Shown here piece after piece: positions 9,131 through 19,979 of a stretch of DNA of 64,000 nucleotides. This stretch comes from Mycobacterium colombiense (lineage in GTDB: Bacteria; Actinomycetota; Actinomycetes; Mycobacteriales; Mycobacteriaceae), in assembly GCF_001665835.1 (NCBI RefSeq), contig NZ_LZSX01000057.1, positions 20,313 through 84,312 of the forward strand. Direction: 5' to 3'. Numbering within the stretch: the first letter of the stretch is position 1; each line of letters starts with the position of its first letter. The position numbers and the translations under genes were made by a program. The notes below the pieces were generated by a model that was given only the letters and a program-made list of their open reading frames with translations, searched no databases and was not told the origin of the DNA.

Positions 9131-10312
9131 CTACCTCCATAGCGGGTCATGCTGAATGTGTTCGGGCGGAGCCCCTTTGGCGATCAGGGCGGCCTTGGTG
9201 GCGCTGACCATCGCCGGCCCGCCGCAGACCAGGATCTGCCGATCACCCCAGCCGCCGTACTTGGTCACCACGTCGGGCAGCCGCCCGATCTGGTGCACGT
9301 GCAGGCCGCGCGGCGGCGTGATATCGGGATACTCTGCGGCCCAGGAGGGGTCGCTGTTGTATTCCGAGACGGGCGAGACGGACAGCCAGGGATTGTGGGA
9401 GGCGACCTGCCACAGGGTCGGCAGATCGTAGAGTTCGCAGCGGTAGCGTGCGCCGAAGAACAGATGTATCCGCGGGTTCACCGCGAACCGCGCCAGGTCC
9501 ATGATCAGCGCCCGCAGCGGCGCCAGGCCCGTGCTGCCGGCGACCATCAGCACGTCGCCGCCCTCGCGGTCGACCCGCAGGCCGCCGTGCGGGCTGGACA
9601 GCCGCCACCGGTCGCCGGTGCGGGTTTCGTTGACGATCGCCGGGCTGACCAGGCCGCCGGGAACCAGGCGGACGTGAAATTCGATCCCGCCGCCGGGGTC
9701 GGCCGGAATCGCGGGACTCAAATACCGCCAGCGGTGCGGGCATTGGGGCACGTGGACGTTGACGTACTGGCCGGGGTGGTAGTCCATCGGCTGATCGAGC
9801 TGCAACCGGACCACCGCCAGGTCCCGCGACACCCGGATGTGCTCGACGACGGTGCCCTCCCACCAGGCGGGCCCCTCCTCGGCGTCCGCGGCGCCGCTCA
9901 TCACCCCGGTGATCAGGTTCAGCGACTGCCTGGCCGCCTCGTCGACGGCGTCGGTCCAGGCCGCACCCAATTGAGCACGCAGCGTCGCCAGCAACGCGCG
10001 CCGCAGGGTGTCGTAATGCGGCGGCAGCACACCGTATTTGCGGTGATCGCGGCCGAGCTGGGCCAGGAACGTCACCGGCTCCTGCGCGCGGCGCGCGACC
10101 AGCTCGCCGTATACCCAGTGCAGCGCGTGGCCGAAAGCGCGCCGCTGGGCGGCCATTTCGGGTGGGAACAGATCGCGCACCGAGCCGTCGAGGGCGAACC
10201 AATGGGTGTAGAAGCGATGGACGAGCTCACCGGGATCGCCGACTGAGTCCGACTCGCCCGGTGCGAAGGCATCGCGCAGCACCCGCAGTGCGTCGACGTC
10301 CTCCAGGCTCAC
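9131..10312 (-). CDS. Type II flavohemoglobin / globin-coupled FAD-NAD oxidoreductase (Rv0385-like)
   Basis: A 393-residue fusion of a globin and a ferredoxin-NADP reductase module. The globin part (about 1-140) carries the B10 Tyr (HRFYTHWF) and the proximal His in LGRDHRKYG. The reductase part shows the FAD-site RYLSPA (instead of the usual RxYS) and the nucleotide-site GSTGLAPLRAL, with CGGPAMV near the C-terminus. Mycobacterial type II flavohemoglobins such as Rv0385 are reported to act in D-lactate oxidation and lipid-peroxide protection rather than as classical NO dioxygenases. GTG 10312 gives a length close to Rv0385 (390). It lies between a DUF3060 gene and the mutarotase gene. Confidence 0.85.
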   Translation of the reverse strand: MSLEDVDALRVLRDAFAPGESDSVGDPGELVHRFYTHWFALDGSVRDLFPPEMAAQRRAFGHALHWVYGELVARRAQEPVTFLAQLGRDHRKYGVLPPHYDTLRRALLATLRAQLGAAWTDAVDEAARQSLNLITGVMSGAADAEEGPAWWEGTVVEHIRVSRDLAVVRLQLDQPMDYHPGQYVNVHVPQCPHRWRYLSPAIPADPGGGIEFHVRLVPGGLVSPAIVNETRTGDRWRLSSPHGGLRVDREGGDVLMVAGSTGLAPLRALIMDLARFAVNPRIHLFFGARYRCELYDLPTLWQVASHNPWLSVSPVSEYNSDPSWAAEYPDITPPRGLHVHQIGRLPDVVTKYGGWGDRQILVCGGPAMVSATKAALIAKGAPPEHIQHDPLWR

Positions 10313-10344
10313 GGGCCCCGATTCTAGGCTCGGCCGCCGGTGAC

Positions 10345-10788
10345 TCAGCCCTGTCGGACGATGTTGGTGGTTCCGACGTTGTCGACCTTGGGTGAACCCC
10401 AGTGATAGAGAACGACGTTGCCGGTCCCCGACGCGCTCACCGCATCGGCGCTGTCGACCGCGACGTGGTTGCCGCTGCCGGACACGCTGACGCTGGTGCA
10501 GTGCCCGGTGAGGGTGATGCTGTTCTTCTGTCCACTCACCGACAGGTAGCCGGCGTGACAGGGAATCGTCTTCGTCATACCGGTCCCGCTGACCTGCAGC
10601 GTGCCGGACTCCGGCACCATTGCCGCGGGGCTGCCGCCGACGAGATCGGTGTGCATCCCGACCGCGATCAGCCCCGCGAGAGCCAGTCCGGCGGCCAGGG
10701 CGGCGAGCAACAAGATCAGGGGAACGCGGCGCGGGGTTCTCGCGAACTCGGCGCCGGCCTGATCGTGATGCTCCCTCGTCTGTGTCAT
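10345..10788 (-). CDS. DUF3060 membrane-anchored or secreted beta-repeat protein
   Basis: A 147-residue protein. After a basic, cytoplasmic N-terminus a single hydrophobic segment (about residues 23-45) acts as anchor or signal. The rest is a run of short Gly/Ser/Val/Thr repeats (LSVSGQKNSITLTGHC, VSVSGSGNHVAV, SASGTGNVVLY), typical of DUF3060 and suggestive of a small beta-solenoid. Two Cys (in IPCHAG and TGHCTS) may pair. Function is unknown. It is 32 bp before the flavohemoglobin gene on the same strand and divergent from clpB, so the clpB HAIR/SigH region is also its upstream region. Confidence 0.75.
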   Translation of the reverse strand: MTQTREHHDQAGAEFARTPRRVPLILLLAALAAGLALAGLIAVGMHTDLVGGSPAAMVPESGTLQVSGTGMTKTIPCHAGYLSVSGQKNSITLTGHCTSVSVSGSGNHVAVDSADAVSASGTGNVVLYHWGSPKVDNVGTTNIVRQG

Positions 10789-10834
10789 CGGAAGAGGGGT
10801 ACCCCGTACGCCGTAGTGCCCAAAACTCGATAGA

Positions 10835-10855
10835 CTTGAGCGGAACAGACTCAAC
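10835..10855. promoter_or_regulatory. HAIR box (HspR operator), clpB
   Basis: CTTGAGC-N7-ACTCAAC is a good HAIR. Its seven-base spacer GGAACAG is itself the -35 of the SigH promoter, so HspR occupancy and SigH polymerase binding must exclude each other. Confidence 0.75.
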
Positions 10856-10867
10856 CTTGACGGCGTT
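10842..10867 (+). promoter_or_regulatory. SigH-type promoter of clpB
   Basis: GGAAC at 10842 and CGTT at 10864-10867 (GGAA-N19-GTT, the same spacing as at dnaK) fit the SigH consensus. The predicted start near 10875 leaves a leader of about 47 bases with a GGAG six bases before the clpB GTG. clpB is a known SigH and HspR target in M. tuberculosis. Confidence 0.65.
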
Positions 10868-10921
10868 GAACAAGCGGACAAGCATTTTTGCAAACCTTTT
10901 TGTACCCGAACGGAGCTCGTC

Positions 10922-13468
<2,547 letters not shown>

Positions 13469-13569
13469 CCGCTGGAGGGGGACCATCGGCGGTCCGGCGA
13501 CACGCAGCTGTTGCCAGCTGTGATTGGGTTGTGACCTGGTCGCCTTCTGTGTTCCGGGCCAATAGCAGA

Positions 13570-13575
13570 TACCCT
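13570..13575 (+). promoter_or_regulatory. -10 element of ttfA (leaderless)
   Basis: TACCCT (TANNNT) lies seven bases before the ATG at 13583 and there is no ribosome site, so the mRNA probably starts on the start codon. Confidence 0.4.
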
Positions 13576-13582
13576 GTTTTGG

Positions 13583-14458
13583 ATGGTCCCCCTCTGGTTC
13601 ACGCTCTCCGCGCTGTGCTTTGTCGGCGCGGGGGTGTTGCTGTACGTCGACATCGATCGGCGACGCGGGCGCAGCAGGCGCCGCAAGTCGTGGGCGCGGT
13701 CGCACGGGTTCGACTACGAGCGTGAATCAGCCGACATCCTCAAGCGCTGGAAGCGCGGGGTGATGTCGACCGTGGGCGACGTTGCCGCCCAGAACGTGGT
13801 GCTGGGTCAGATCCGCGGCGAGGCCGTCTACATCTTCGACCTGGAAGAGGTCGCCACCGTCATCGCGCTGCACCGCAAGGTGGGCACCAACGTCGTCGTC
13901 GATCTGCGGCTCAAGGGACTCAAAGAGCCACGGGAGAGCGACATTTGGCTGTTGGGTGCCATCGGGCCGCGGATGGTCTACTCCACCAATCTGGACGCCG
14001 CCCGCCGGGCCTGCGACCGCCGGATGGTCACCTTCGCGCACACCGCACCGGACAGCGCCGAGATCATGTGGAACGAGCAGAACTGGACGCTGGTCGCCCT
14101 GCCGATCACCAGCACCCGCACCGAGTGGGACGAGGGTCTGCGCACCGTGCGCCAGTTCAACGACCTGTTGCGGGTGCTGCCGCCCCTGCCCGAAGAGGCC
14201 CCGCAGGAGACCGGGGCGTCGGGTCTGCGCAATGCCTCACCCAGCCGGCCGCTGGCGCCGGCGGGCCGCGCCGAGCTGCCGCCCCGGCGCGCGCAGCAGG
14301 ACGTGGCGGGGCTGCTCGGCCCCGATCTTGCGCCCGGTCGTCGCGCCGCCGAGCCGCTGCGTCGTGAGCAGCCTCGACCCGATGGGCGTTCGGAAACCGT
14401 CCGCCGCCCACCCCCCTCCGGACGCAACGGCCACCAGGCCAGCAACTATCAGCGCTGA
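13583..14458 (+). CDS. ttfA: TtfA, trehalose monomycolate transport factor (Rv0383c-like)
   Basis: A 291-residue protein: one N-terminal membrane segment (about residues 3-21), a basic cytoplasmic stretch (RRRGRSRRRK), a globular domain to about residue 200, and a Pro/Arg/Ala-rich disordered tail. It matches Rv0383c/TtfA, an essential factor that works with MmpL3 to export trehalose monomycolate to the outer membrane. Assignment rests on this architecture and on position beside clpB and near pyrE, as in M. tuberculosis. No ribosome site precedes the ATG; a TACCCT box suggests a leaderless message. Confidence 0.8.
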   Translation: MVPLWFTLSALCFVGAGVLLYVDIDRRRGRSRRRKSWARSHGFDYERESADILKRWKRGVMSTVGDVAAQNVVLGQIRGEAVYIFDLEEVATVIALHRKVGTNVVVDLRLKGLKEPRESDIWLLGAIGPRMVYSTNLDAARRACDRRMVTFAHTAPDSAEIMWNEQNWTLVALPITSTRTEWDEGLRTVRQFNDLLRVLPPLPEEAPQETGASGLRNASPSRPLAPAGRAELPPRRAQQDVAGLLGPDLAPGRRAAEPLRREQPRPDGRSETVRRPPPSGRNGHQASNYQR

Positions 14459-14490
14459 CGGCGGGCGGCGGCCGGTGGTGCCGCCGTCAT

Positions 14491-14496
14491 TAGGAT
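14491..14496 (+). promoter_or_regulatory. -10 element of the SDR gene (leaderless)
   Basis: TAGGAT ends seven bases before ATG 14504. This argues for that start rather than the upstream ATG at 14495, which overlaps the box itself. Confidence 0.4.
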
Positions 14497-14503
14497 GTCG
14501 CTC

Positions 14504-15280
14504 ATGCCCCGCCCCGTAGCCCTGATCACCGGGCCTACGTCCGGAATCGGCGCCGGGTTCGCGCGACGCTACGCCGGTGACGGCTACGACGTGGTCCTGG
14601 TCGCCCGCGACGTCGACCGGTTGACCAGGCTGTCCGGCGAACTGCGGGAACACTCCGGCAGCGTCGAGATCCTGCCCGCCGACCTCGCCGATGCCGCAGG
14701 GCGGCAACGGGTCTGTGACCGGCTCGCCGCCGGGGGAGTGCGCGTCCTGGTGAACAACGCCGGCTTCGCCACCTCCGGCGACTTCTGGTCCGCCGACCCC
14801 GCGCTGCTGCAATCCCAGCTCGACGTCAACGTCACCGCGGTCATGCACCTGACCCGCGCGGCCCTGCCGGCCATGCTGGAGGCAGGCGCCGGCACCGTCA
14901 TCAACATCGCCAGCGTCGCCGGGCTGGTACCCGGGCGCGGGTCGACGTACTCGGCGTCGAAGGCGTGGGTGATCTCGTTCAGCGAGGGCCTGTCCGTCGG
15001 CCTGCAAGGCACCGGCGTTTCCGTGCACGCCGTTTGCCCGGGCTACGTGCACACCGAATTCCACGAGCGCGCCGGGATCGACATGGCCAAGTCGCCGTCG
15101 TTCATGTGGCTCGAGGTCGACGACGTGGTCAACCAGAGCCTGGCCGATGTCGCCCGCGGCAAGGTGATCAGCATTCCGGGCCTGCAGTACAAGGCGATCA
15201 TCGCCGCCGAGCGGCTGATGCCGCGGACCCTGATGCGGGCGGTCACCAAACGAATCGGGAGTGGCCGTGGGCGGACCTGA
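14504..15280 (+). CDS. Short-chain dehydrogenase/reductase
   Basis: A 258-residue classical SDR. Motifs: the cofactor loop ITGPTSGIG at the N-terminus (family TGxxxGIG), NNAG near residue 85, catalytic Ser in NIASVAG and the Tyr-Lys pair in STYSASKAW. Arg after the second strand (VLVARD) favours NADP(H). The C-terminal region is longer and more basic than in many SDRs. Substrate unknown; a lipid-like carbonyl is plausible for mycobacteria but not shown. It overlaps the start of pyrE by 14 bases, so the two are probably one transcript. It is not present at this spot in H37Rv as I recall it. Confidence 0.85.
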   Translation: MPRPVALITGPTSGIGAGFARRYAGDGYDVVLVARDVDRLTRLSGELREHSGSVEILPADLADAAGRQRVCDRLAAGGVRVLVNNAGFATSGDFWSADPALLQSQLDVNVTAVMHLTRAALPAMLEAGAGTVINIASVAGLVPGRGSTYSASKAWVISFSEGLSVGLQGTGVSVHAVCPGYVHTEFHERAGIDMAKSPSFMWLEVDDVVNQSLADVARGKVISIPGLQYKAIIAAERLMPRTLMRAVTKRIGSGRGRT

Positions 15281-15806
15281 CCTCAAAGAGCTGGCGGAGC
15301 TGGTGTCGCGACTGTCGGTGGTGCACGGGCGGGTGACGCTGTCCTCCGGCAAGGAGGCCGACTACTACGTCGACCTGCGCCGGGCCACGTTGCACCACCG
15401 GGCGTCGGCATTGATCGGCGCGCTGATGCGCGAACTGACCAGCGACTGGGACTACGACGTGGTCGGCGGGCTGACCCTGGGCGCCGACCCGGTGGCCACC
15501 GCCGTCATGCACGCATCGGGCCGCCCGATCGATGCCTTCGTGGTTCGTAAATCGGCGAAAACCCATGGGCTGCAACGCCTTATCGAAGGTTCCGAGGTTT
15601 CCGGCAAGCGGGTCCTGGTGGTCGAGGACACCAGCACCACCGGCAACTCGGCGCTGACCGCGGTGCGCGCCGTCCAGGAGGCCGGCGGCGAAGTGGTGGG
15701 GGTGGCCACCGTGGTGGACCGCGCCACCGGAGCCGCCGAGGCCATCGAGGCCGAGGGGTTGCCGTACCGAAGCGTGCTCGGCCTCGCCGATCTGGGGCTG
15801 AGCTAG
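15267..15806 (+). CDS. pyrE: Orotate phosphoribosyltransferase
   Basis: A 179-residue type I phosphoribosyltransferase joining orotate and PRPP to make OMP in pyrimidine synthesis. The PRPP-binding loop is VLVVEDTSTTGNSAL (acidic pair followed by Thr/Ser-rich loop); the flexible catalytic loop contains VVRKSAKTHG, with the usual Lys residues. GTG 15267 is chosen over GTG 15261 because GGGAG lies five bases upstream and the resulting length equals M. tuberculosis PyrE (179). It overlaps the SDR gene end. Confidence 0.96.
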   Translation: MGGPDLKELAELVSRLSVVHGRVTLSSGKEADYYVDLRRATLHHRASALIGALMRELTSDWDYDVVGGLTLGADPVATAVMHASGRPIDAFVVRKSAKTHGLQRLIEGSEVSGKRVLVVEDTSTTGNSALTAVRAVQEAGGEVVGVATVVDRATGAAEAIEAEGLPYRSVLGLADLGLS

Positions 15807-15818
15807 GCCGGCTTAACC

Positions 15819-16721
15819 GTGCGCACATTCCTTGCGATAGCGGCCTGCTTGGCGCTGTGTCTGGCCGGCTGCTCGTCCTCCAGCCAGCCCGTGCGCCCGT
15901 ACGGCGCCCAGGGCGCGCGGCTCGGGGAATCGCTGGCCCTGCTCGGCTGGAACATGTCGGTGTCGAATCTGCGGTGGGACGGCGACTACGTGCTGGTCGA
16001 CGTCGACGCGAGCCCCACCTCGGCCAAGGATCCGCACGCCAAACCCGAGGACATCCGGTTCGGGCTGTACGGCGCGCTGGCCCATCCCATGGAGGTCGCC
16101 GGGCTGGGCAGCTGCGACACCGCGAAGACCAGCGTGCGTGACATCCCCGCGCCGCTCTCGGCGCCGCGCGACCGGCTCACCGGCACGGTTTGCCTTGGGC
16201 CGCTGAAGGATCGAAGCCAGGTGCGCGGTGTCTACGGCTATTCGCCCCGCGACCGGATCCCGGACAGCTCGTCGGCCTACCCGGTCGCGTTTCCGGTCGG
16301 GCTGCTGCCGACCAACGCCAACGACAGCGGCGGCCTGGCGGTCAAGACGGCCAGCCTGTCGGCATGGCGGGCCGACGGCACCCCGGTGACCAAGATGCAG
16401 CTGGGCGACCCGGGGGCGTTCACCGGTAACGGCTACATGCTGCTGGGGCTGGAGGCCACGGCCATCGCGGCGCGCTATCGCGACGAGTCCGCCAAGCGCG
16501 GCGGCCCGATGATGCTGCTGGCATCGCCGACCCTGCCCGCCCCGGGATTGAACCCGGCCTGCGCGACGTACGGGTCGTCGGTGCTGATCCTGCCGGACGC
16601 CTCATTGGACGCGGTGCACGTCAACGCGTCGCTGTGCACGCAGGGCGAGATCAACGACGCGCTGCTCTACGCGACGCTGGCCATCGACGGCACGCACGCC
16701 GGCGTGTGGACGCAGCGATGA
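15819..16721 (+). CDS. Conserved lipoprotein (Rv0381c-like)
   Basis: A 300-residue exported protein with a short basic N-terminus, a hydrophobic core (FLAIAACLALCLAG) and a clean lipobox L-A-G-C at about residue 18, followed by a Ser-rich tether. Length and position between pyrE and the TrmH gene match Rv0381c. The mature part has several Gly/Asp-rich strands and no enzyme motif I recognise. GTG start 12 bases after the pyrE stop. The stop overlaps the next ATG (ATGA), so it is probably co-translated with the methyltransferase gene. Function unknown. Confidence 0.75.
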   Translation: MRTFLAIAACLALCLAGCSSSSQPVRPYGAQGARLGESLALLGWNMSVSNLRWDGDYVLVDVDASPTSAKDPHAKPEDIRFGLYGALAHPMEVAGLGSCDTAKTSVRDIPAPLSAPRDRLTGTVCLGPLKDRSQVRGVYGYSPRDRIPDSSSAYPVAFPVGLLPTNANDSGGLAVKTASLSAWRADGTPVTKMQLGDPGAFTGNGYMLLGLEATAIAARYRDESAKRGGPMMLLASPTLPAPGLNPACATYGSSVLILPDASLDAVHVNASLCTQGEINDALLYATLAIDGTHAGVWTQR

Positions 16722-17368
16722 GCGAACCGCCCGGGCCGACCGAATGGGCGGCGACACCGCCCGCCGGCGTCGGGCCGTGGCCGGGCGAGCCGCCCGACGA
16801 CCCGTGGTATGACCCAGTCCTGTTGCGCGAGGGCGACACTCGCAACGTCGTCGACGCCTACCGGTACTGGTCCCGGGAAGCGATCATCGCCGACATCGAC
16901 CGGCGCCGTCATCCGCTGCACGTGGCGATCGAGAACTTCGGTCACGACGCCAACATCGGTTCGGTGGTGCGCACCGCCAACGCCTTCGCGGTGCACACCG
17001 TGCACATCGTGGGCCGGCGGCGGTGGAATCGCCGCGGCGCCATGGTGACCGACCGCTATCAGCGGTTGTGCCACCACGACAGCACGGCCGAGCTGCTGGC
17101 CTTCGCGGCCGACGCCGGGCTGACCGTGGTCGCGGTGGACAACGTGCCGGGCGCGACCCGCCTGGAGGAGGCCGCGCTGCCGCGCGAGTGCCTGCTGGTG
17201 TTCGGGCAGGAGGGGCCGGGGATCACCGACGACACCCGCACGGGCGCGGGGCTGACGGTGTCGATCGCGCAGTTCGGCTCGACGCGCAGCATCAACGCCG
17301 GTGTGGCCGCCGGCATCGCCATGCACGCCTGGGTCGAGCAGCATGCCGACCTGTCCCGCGCCTGGTGA
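16718..17368 (+). CDS. SpoU/TrmH-family RNA 2'-O-methyltransferase
   Basis: A 216-residue SPOUT enzyme that would transfer methyl from S-adenosylmethionine to a ribose 2'-OH of tRNA or rRNA. Motif 1 is ENFGHDANIGSVVRTANAF with the catalytic Arg; motif 2 is LLVFGQEGPGI; motif 3 is STRSINAGVAAGIAMHAW, forming the knot that holds the cofactor. An N-terminal extension of about 60 residues is Pro-rich. The target nucleotide is not known. Corresponds to Rv0380c by neighbourhood. It is followed by a palindromic intergenic repeat. Confidence 0.85.
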   Translation: MSEPPGPTEWAATPPAGVGPWPGEPPDDPWYDPVLLREGDTRNVVDAYRYWSREAIIADIDRRRHPLHVAIENFGHDANIGSVVRTANAFAVHTVHIVGRRRWNRRGAMVTDRYQRLCHHDSTAELLAFAADAGLTVVAVDNVPGATRLEEAALPRECLLVFGQEGPGITDDTRTGAGLTVSIAQFGSTRSINAGVAAGIAMHAWVEQHADLSRAW

Positions 17369-17370
17369 TT

Positions 17371-17443
17371 GAGTGTGAGCCCACAGCTTTGACCGTGCAC
17401 CGCCTGAACCCAGGCGGCGTGTCGCCGCCCTGAGTGCACACTC
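17371..17443. repeat. Dispersed palindromic intergenic repeat, copy 1
   Basis: Outer arms GAGTGTG and CACACTC enclose GCCCACAGC, an inner hairpin CCGCCTG/CAGGCGG, and the block GGCGTGTCGCCGCCC. The same outer arms, the CCCAC(A/G)GC block and the GGCGTGTCGCCGCCC block occur at 48688-48742, so this is a dispersed element and not a one-off terminator. It fills the gap between the RNA methyltransferase and GH76 genes. Confidence 0.65.
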
Positions 17444-17484
17444 GGAGGCATCGAGCGCGCCCGCGTGCGGCAGGATCGACAGGT

Positions 17485-18618
17485 ATGGATCAGCTCTGGG
17501 CCAACCGCGCGGCCAGCAGCGAAGCCGCTGTCACCCAACGACACCTGAAACGGCTGTGGGGGCTGCCCGCGACCCAGCTGGGGGTGGTGGCCTGGCCGGC
17601 GACGCGGCGCGACCGCTGGTTCGGCACCTGGCACTACTGGTGGCAGGCGCATCTGCTCGACTGCCTGGTCGACGCCCAGCAGCGCGATCCACAGCCGCAC
17701 CGGCACACCGAGATCAACCGGCAGGTCCGCTCGCACCGGCTGCGCAACAACTTCTCGTGGATCAACAGCTACTACGACGACATGGCCTGGCTGGCGCTGG
17801 CGCTCGAACGCGCCGCCCGGATCGCGGGCGTCGAGCGCAGCCGCGCGCTGCCCAAGCTCGCCGGCCAGTTCCTCAAGGCCTGGGTGCCCGAGGACGGCGG
17901 CGGCATCCCGTGGCGCAAACAGGACCAGTTCTTCAACGCCCCGGCCAACGGTCCCGCTGGAATCTTCCTCGCCCGCTACGGGGGTCATCTGAAACGTGCT
18001 GAGCAGATGAGCGATTGGATCGACCAGACGCTGATCGACCCGGAGACGCACCTGGTGTTCGACGGCATCAAAGCCGGCTCGTTGGTGCGCGCGCAGTACA
18101 CCTACTGCCAGGGTGTGGTGCTCGGGCTGGAGACCGAGCTGGCCGCCCGCACCGCCGTCGAGATCAGGCAGCGGCACGCCGCCCGCGTGCACCGGCTGGT
18201 GGCGGCCGTGCACGAACACATGGCGCCGGCGGGCGTGCTGGCCGGCGCCGGCGGCGGCGACGGCGGCCTGTTCGCCGGGGTGACCGCCCGATACCTGGCG
18301 CTGGTGGCCACCACGCTGCCGGGGGAGGCGGCCGACGACGTGCTGGCCCGCGACACCGCCCGCCAGATCGTGCTGGCCAGCGCGAAGTCGGCCTGGGACA
18401 ACCGGCAAACGGTGGACGGACTGCCGGTGTTCGGCCCGTTCTGGGACCGCGACGCCCAGCTGCCCACGGCCGGCGGCAAGGAGGCGGAGTTCGTCGAGGG
18501 CGCGGTGATGGCGTCCGAGGTGCCCGAGCGGGATCTGTCGGTGCAGCTGTCGGGGTGGATGCTCATGGAGGCCGCCTGTAACGTCTCCGCCGAGTCGAAG
18601 AACAGGAGCACCCTGTGA
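17485..18618 (+). CDS. Glycoside hydrolase family 76-like protein (Rv0365c-like)
   Basis: A 377-residue (alpha/alpha)6-barrel protein of the GH76 alpha-1,6-mannanase type. The diagnostic Asp-Asp pair with following Trp is in [14 protein letters not shown] near residue 100; the motif GGIPW and repeated aromatic-Gly helices fit the fold. No signal peptide is visible, so it would act in the cytosol, unlike secreted fungal or Bacteroides mannanases; a role in mannose-containing glycolipid turnover is inference. ATG 17485 gives a length equal to Rv0365c (376). It overlaps the CoA-transferase gene by four bases (GTGA). Confidence 0.75.
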   Translation: MDQLWANRAASSEAAVTQRHLKRLWGLPATQLGVVAWPATRRDRWFGTWHYWWQAHLLDCLVDAQQRDPQPHRHTEINRQVRSHRLRNNFSWINSYYDDMAWLALALERAARIAGVERSRALPKLAGQFLKAWVPEDGGGIPWRKQDQFFNAPANGPAGIFLARYGGHLKRAEQMSDWIDQTLIDPETHLVFDGIKAGSLVRAQYTYCQGVVLGLETELAARTAVEIRQRHAARVHRLVAAVHEHMAPAGVLAGAGGGDGGLFAGVTARYLALVATTLPGEAADDVLARDTARQIVLASAKSAWDNRQTVDGLPVFGPFWDRDAQLPTAGGKEAEFVEGAVMASEVPERDLSVQLSGWMLMEAACNVSAESKNRSTL

Positions 18619-19967
18619 GCAACAAGGTCCACCACGACGCAGAGTCGGCCCTGCACGGCCTGCTGAAGGACGGCATCACCATCGCCGCAGGCGGCTTCGG
18701 TCTGTGCGGCATCCCCGAGAAGCTGATCCAGGCTCTGGTCGACAGCGGCATCAAGGACCTCACCATCGTCGGAAACAACGCCGGCGTAGACGATTTCGGC
18801 ATGGGCCTGCTGCTCAAGGGCCGGCAGGTGAACAAGGTGATCGCCTCCTACGTCGGCGAGAACAAGGAGTTCGAGCGCCAGGTGCTGGCCGGCGAGCTGG
18901 ACCTGGTGCTGACGCCGCAGGGCACGCTCGCGGAGAAGCTGCGCGCCGGCGGCGCCGGCATCCCCGGCTTCTACACCCGCACGGCCTTCGGCACCAACCT
19001 CGCCGAGGGCAAGGACACCAGGGTCTTCGACGGCACCGAATACGTTCTGGAAGAAGGCATTCGGGCCGACGTGGCGATCGTCAAGGCATGGAAGGGCGAC
19101 ACCGCCGGCAACCTGATCTACCGCAAGACGGCGCGCAACTTCAACCCGATGATCGCCACCTGCGGCACCATCACCGTCGCCGAGGTGGAGGAGTTGGTCG
19201 AGGTCGGCGAGCTGGACCCCGACCTGATCCACACCCCGGGTATCTACGTCGACCGCATCATCGAGGGCAGCGGCTACGAGAAGCGCATCGAGTTCCGCAC
19301 CACCAGCGGCGGCGCCGCACTGAAGAACGACAGCCCCATCCGTGAACGGATGGCCCAGCGCGCCGCCCAGGAATTGCGCGACGGTTTCTACGTGAACCTG
19401 GGCATCGGCATTCCGACCTTGGTGGCCAACTACATTCCCGACGGCATCAAGGTCACGCTGCAGTCGGAGAACGGCCTGCTCGGCATCGGCGCCTACCCGA
19501 GCGAGGACACCGTCGACCCCGATCTCATCAACGCGGGCAAGCAGACCATCACCAGTCTGCCCGGATCCAGCTTCTTCAGCAGCGCCGATTCCTTCGCGAT
19601 GATCCGCGGCGGCCACATCGACCTGTCCATCCTGGGTGCCCTGGAGGTCGCCGAGAACGGTGACCTGGCCAACTGGATGGTGCCGGGCAAGATGGTCAAA
19701 GGGCCAGGCGGCGCAATGGATTTGGTGTCCGGCGTCAAGCGCGTGATCGTGCTGATGGATCACACCGCGAAAGACGGGACCCCCAAGGTCCTCAGCCAGT
19801 GCTCGCTGCCGCTGACCGGCAAGAACGTCGTCGACATGATCATCACCAACCTGTGCGTCTTCGACGTCGAGCCGGGACAAGGGCTGGTGCTCACCGAGCT
19901 GCAGCCCGGCGTCACGGTTGAAGAAGTTCGCGCCAAGACGGGCTGCGACTTCAAAGTCGCGGTCTGA
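18615..19967 (+). CDS. Fused 3-oxoacid CoA-transferase (alpha and beta subunits in one chain)
   Basis: A 450-residue class I CoA-transferase in which the alpha subunit (about 1-235; [13 protein letters not shown] near the start) and beta subunit (about 240-450; [27 protein letters not shown]) form one chain, as in animal SCOT. The catalytic Glu is in [11 protein letters not shown], and the oxyanion-type loops are intact. It would swap CoA between succinyl-CoA and acetoacetate or a similar 3-oxoacid. M. tuberculosis has separate scoA and scoB elsewhere. A GTG start overlaps the GH76 gene stop. Confidence 0.88.
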   Translation: MSNKVHHDAESALHGLLKDGITIAAGGFGLCGIPEKLIQALVDSGIKDLTIVGNNAGVDDFGMGLLLKGRQVNKVIASYVGENKEFERQVLAGELDLVLTPQGTLAEKLRAGGAGIPGFYTRTAFGTNLAEGKDTRVFDGTEYVLEEGIRADVAIVKAWKGDTAGNLIYRKTARNFNPMIATCGTITVAEVEELVEVGELDPDLIHTPGIYVDRIIEGSGYEKRIEFRTTSGGAALKNDSPIRERMAQRAAQELRDGFYVNLGIGIPTLVANYIPDGIKVTLQSENGLLGIGAYPSEDTVDPDLINAGKQTITSLPGSSFFSSADSFAMIRGGHIDLSILGALEVAENGDLANWMVPGKMVKGPGGAMDLVSGVKRVIVLMDHTAKDGTPKVLSQCSLPLTGKNVVDMIITNLCVFDVEPGQGLVLTELQPGVTVEEVRAKTGCDFKVAV

Positions 19968-19979
19968 GCGCGCGGCCGG

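Noticed and set aside
10797..10806. GGGGTACCCC palindrome upstream of the DUF3060 gene
   Set aside because: Ten-base G/C palindromes are expected by chance in this base composition, and no second copy was noticed.
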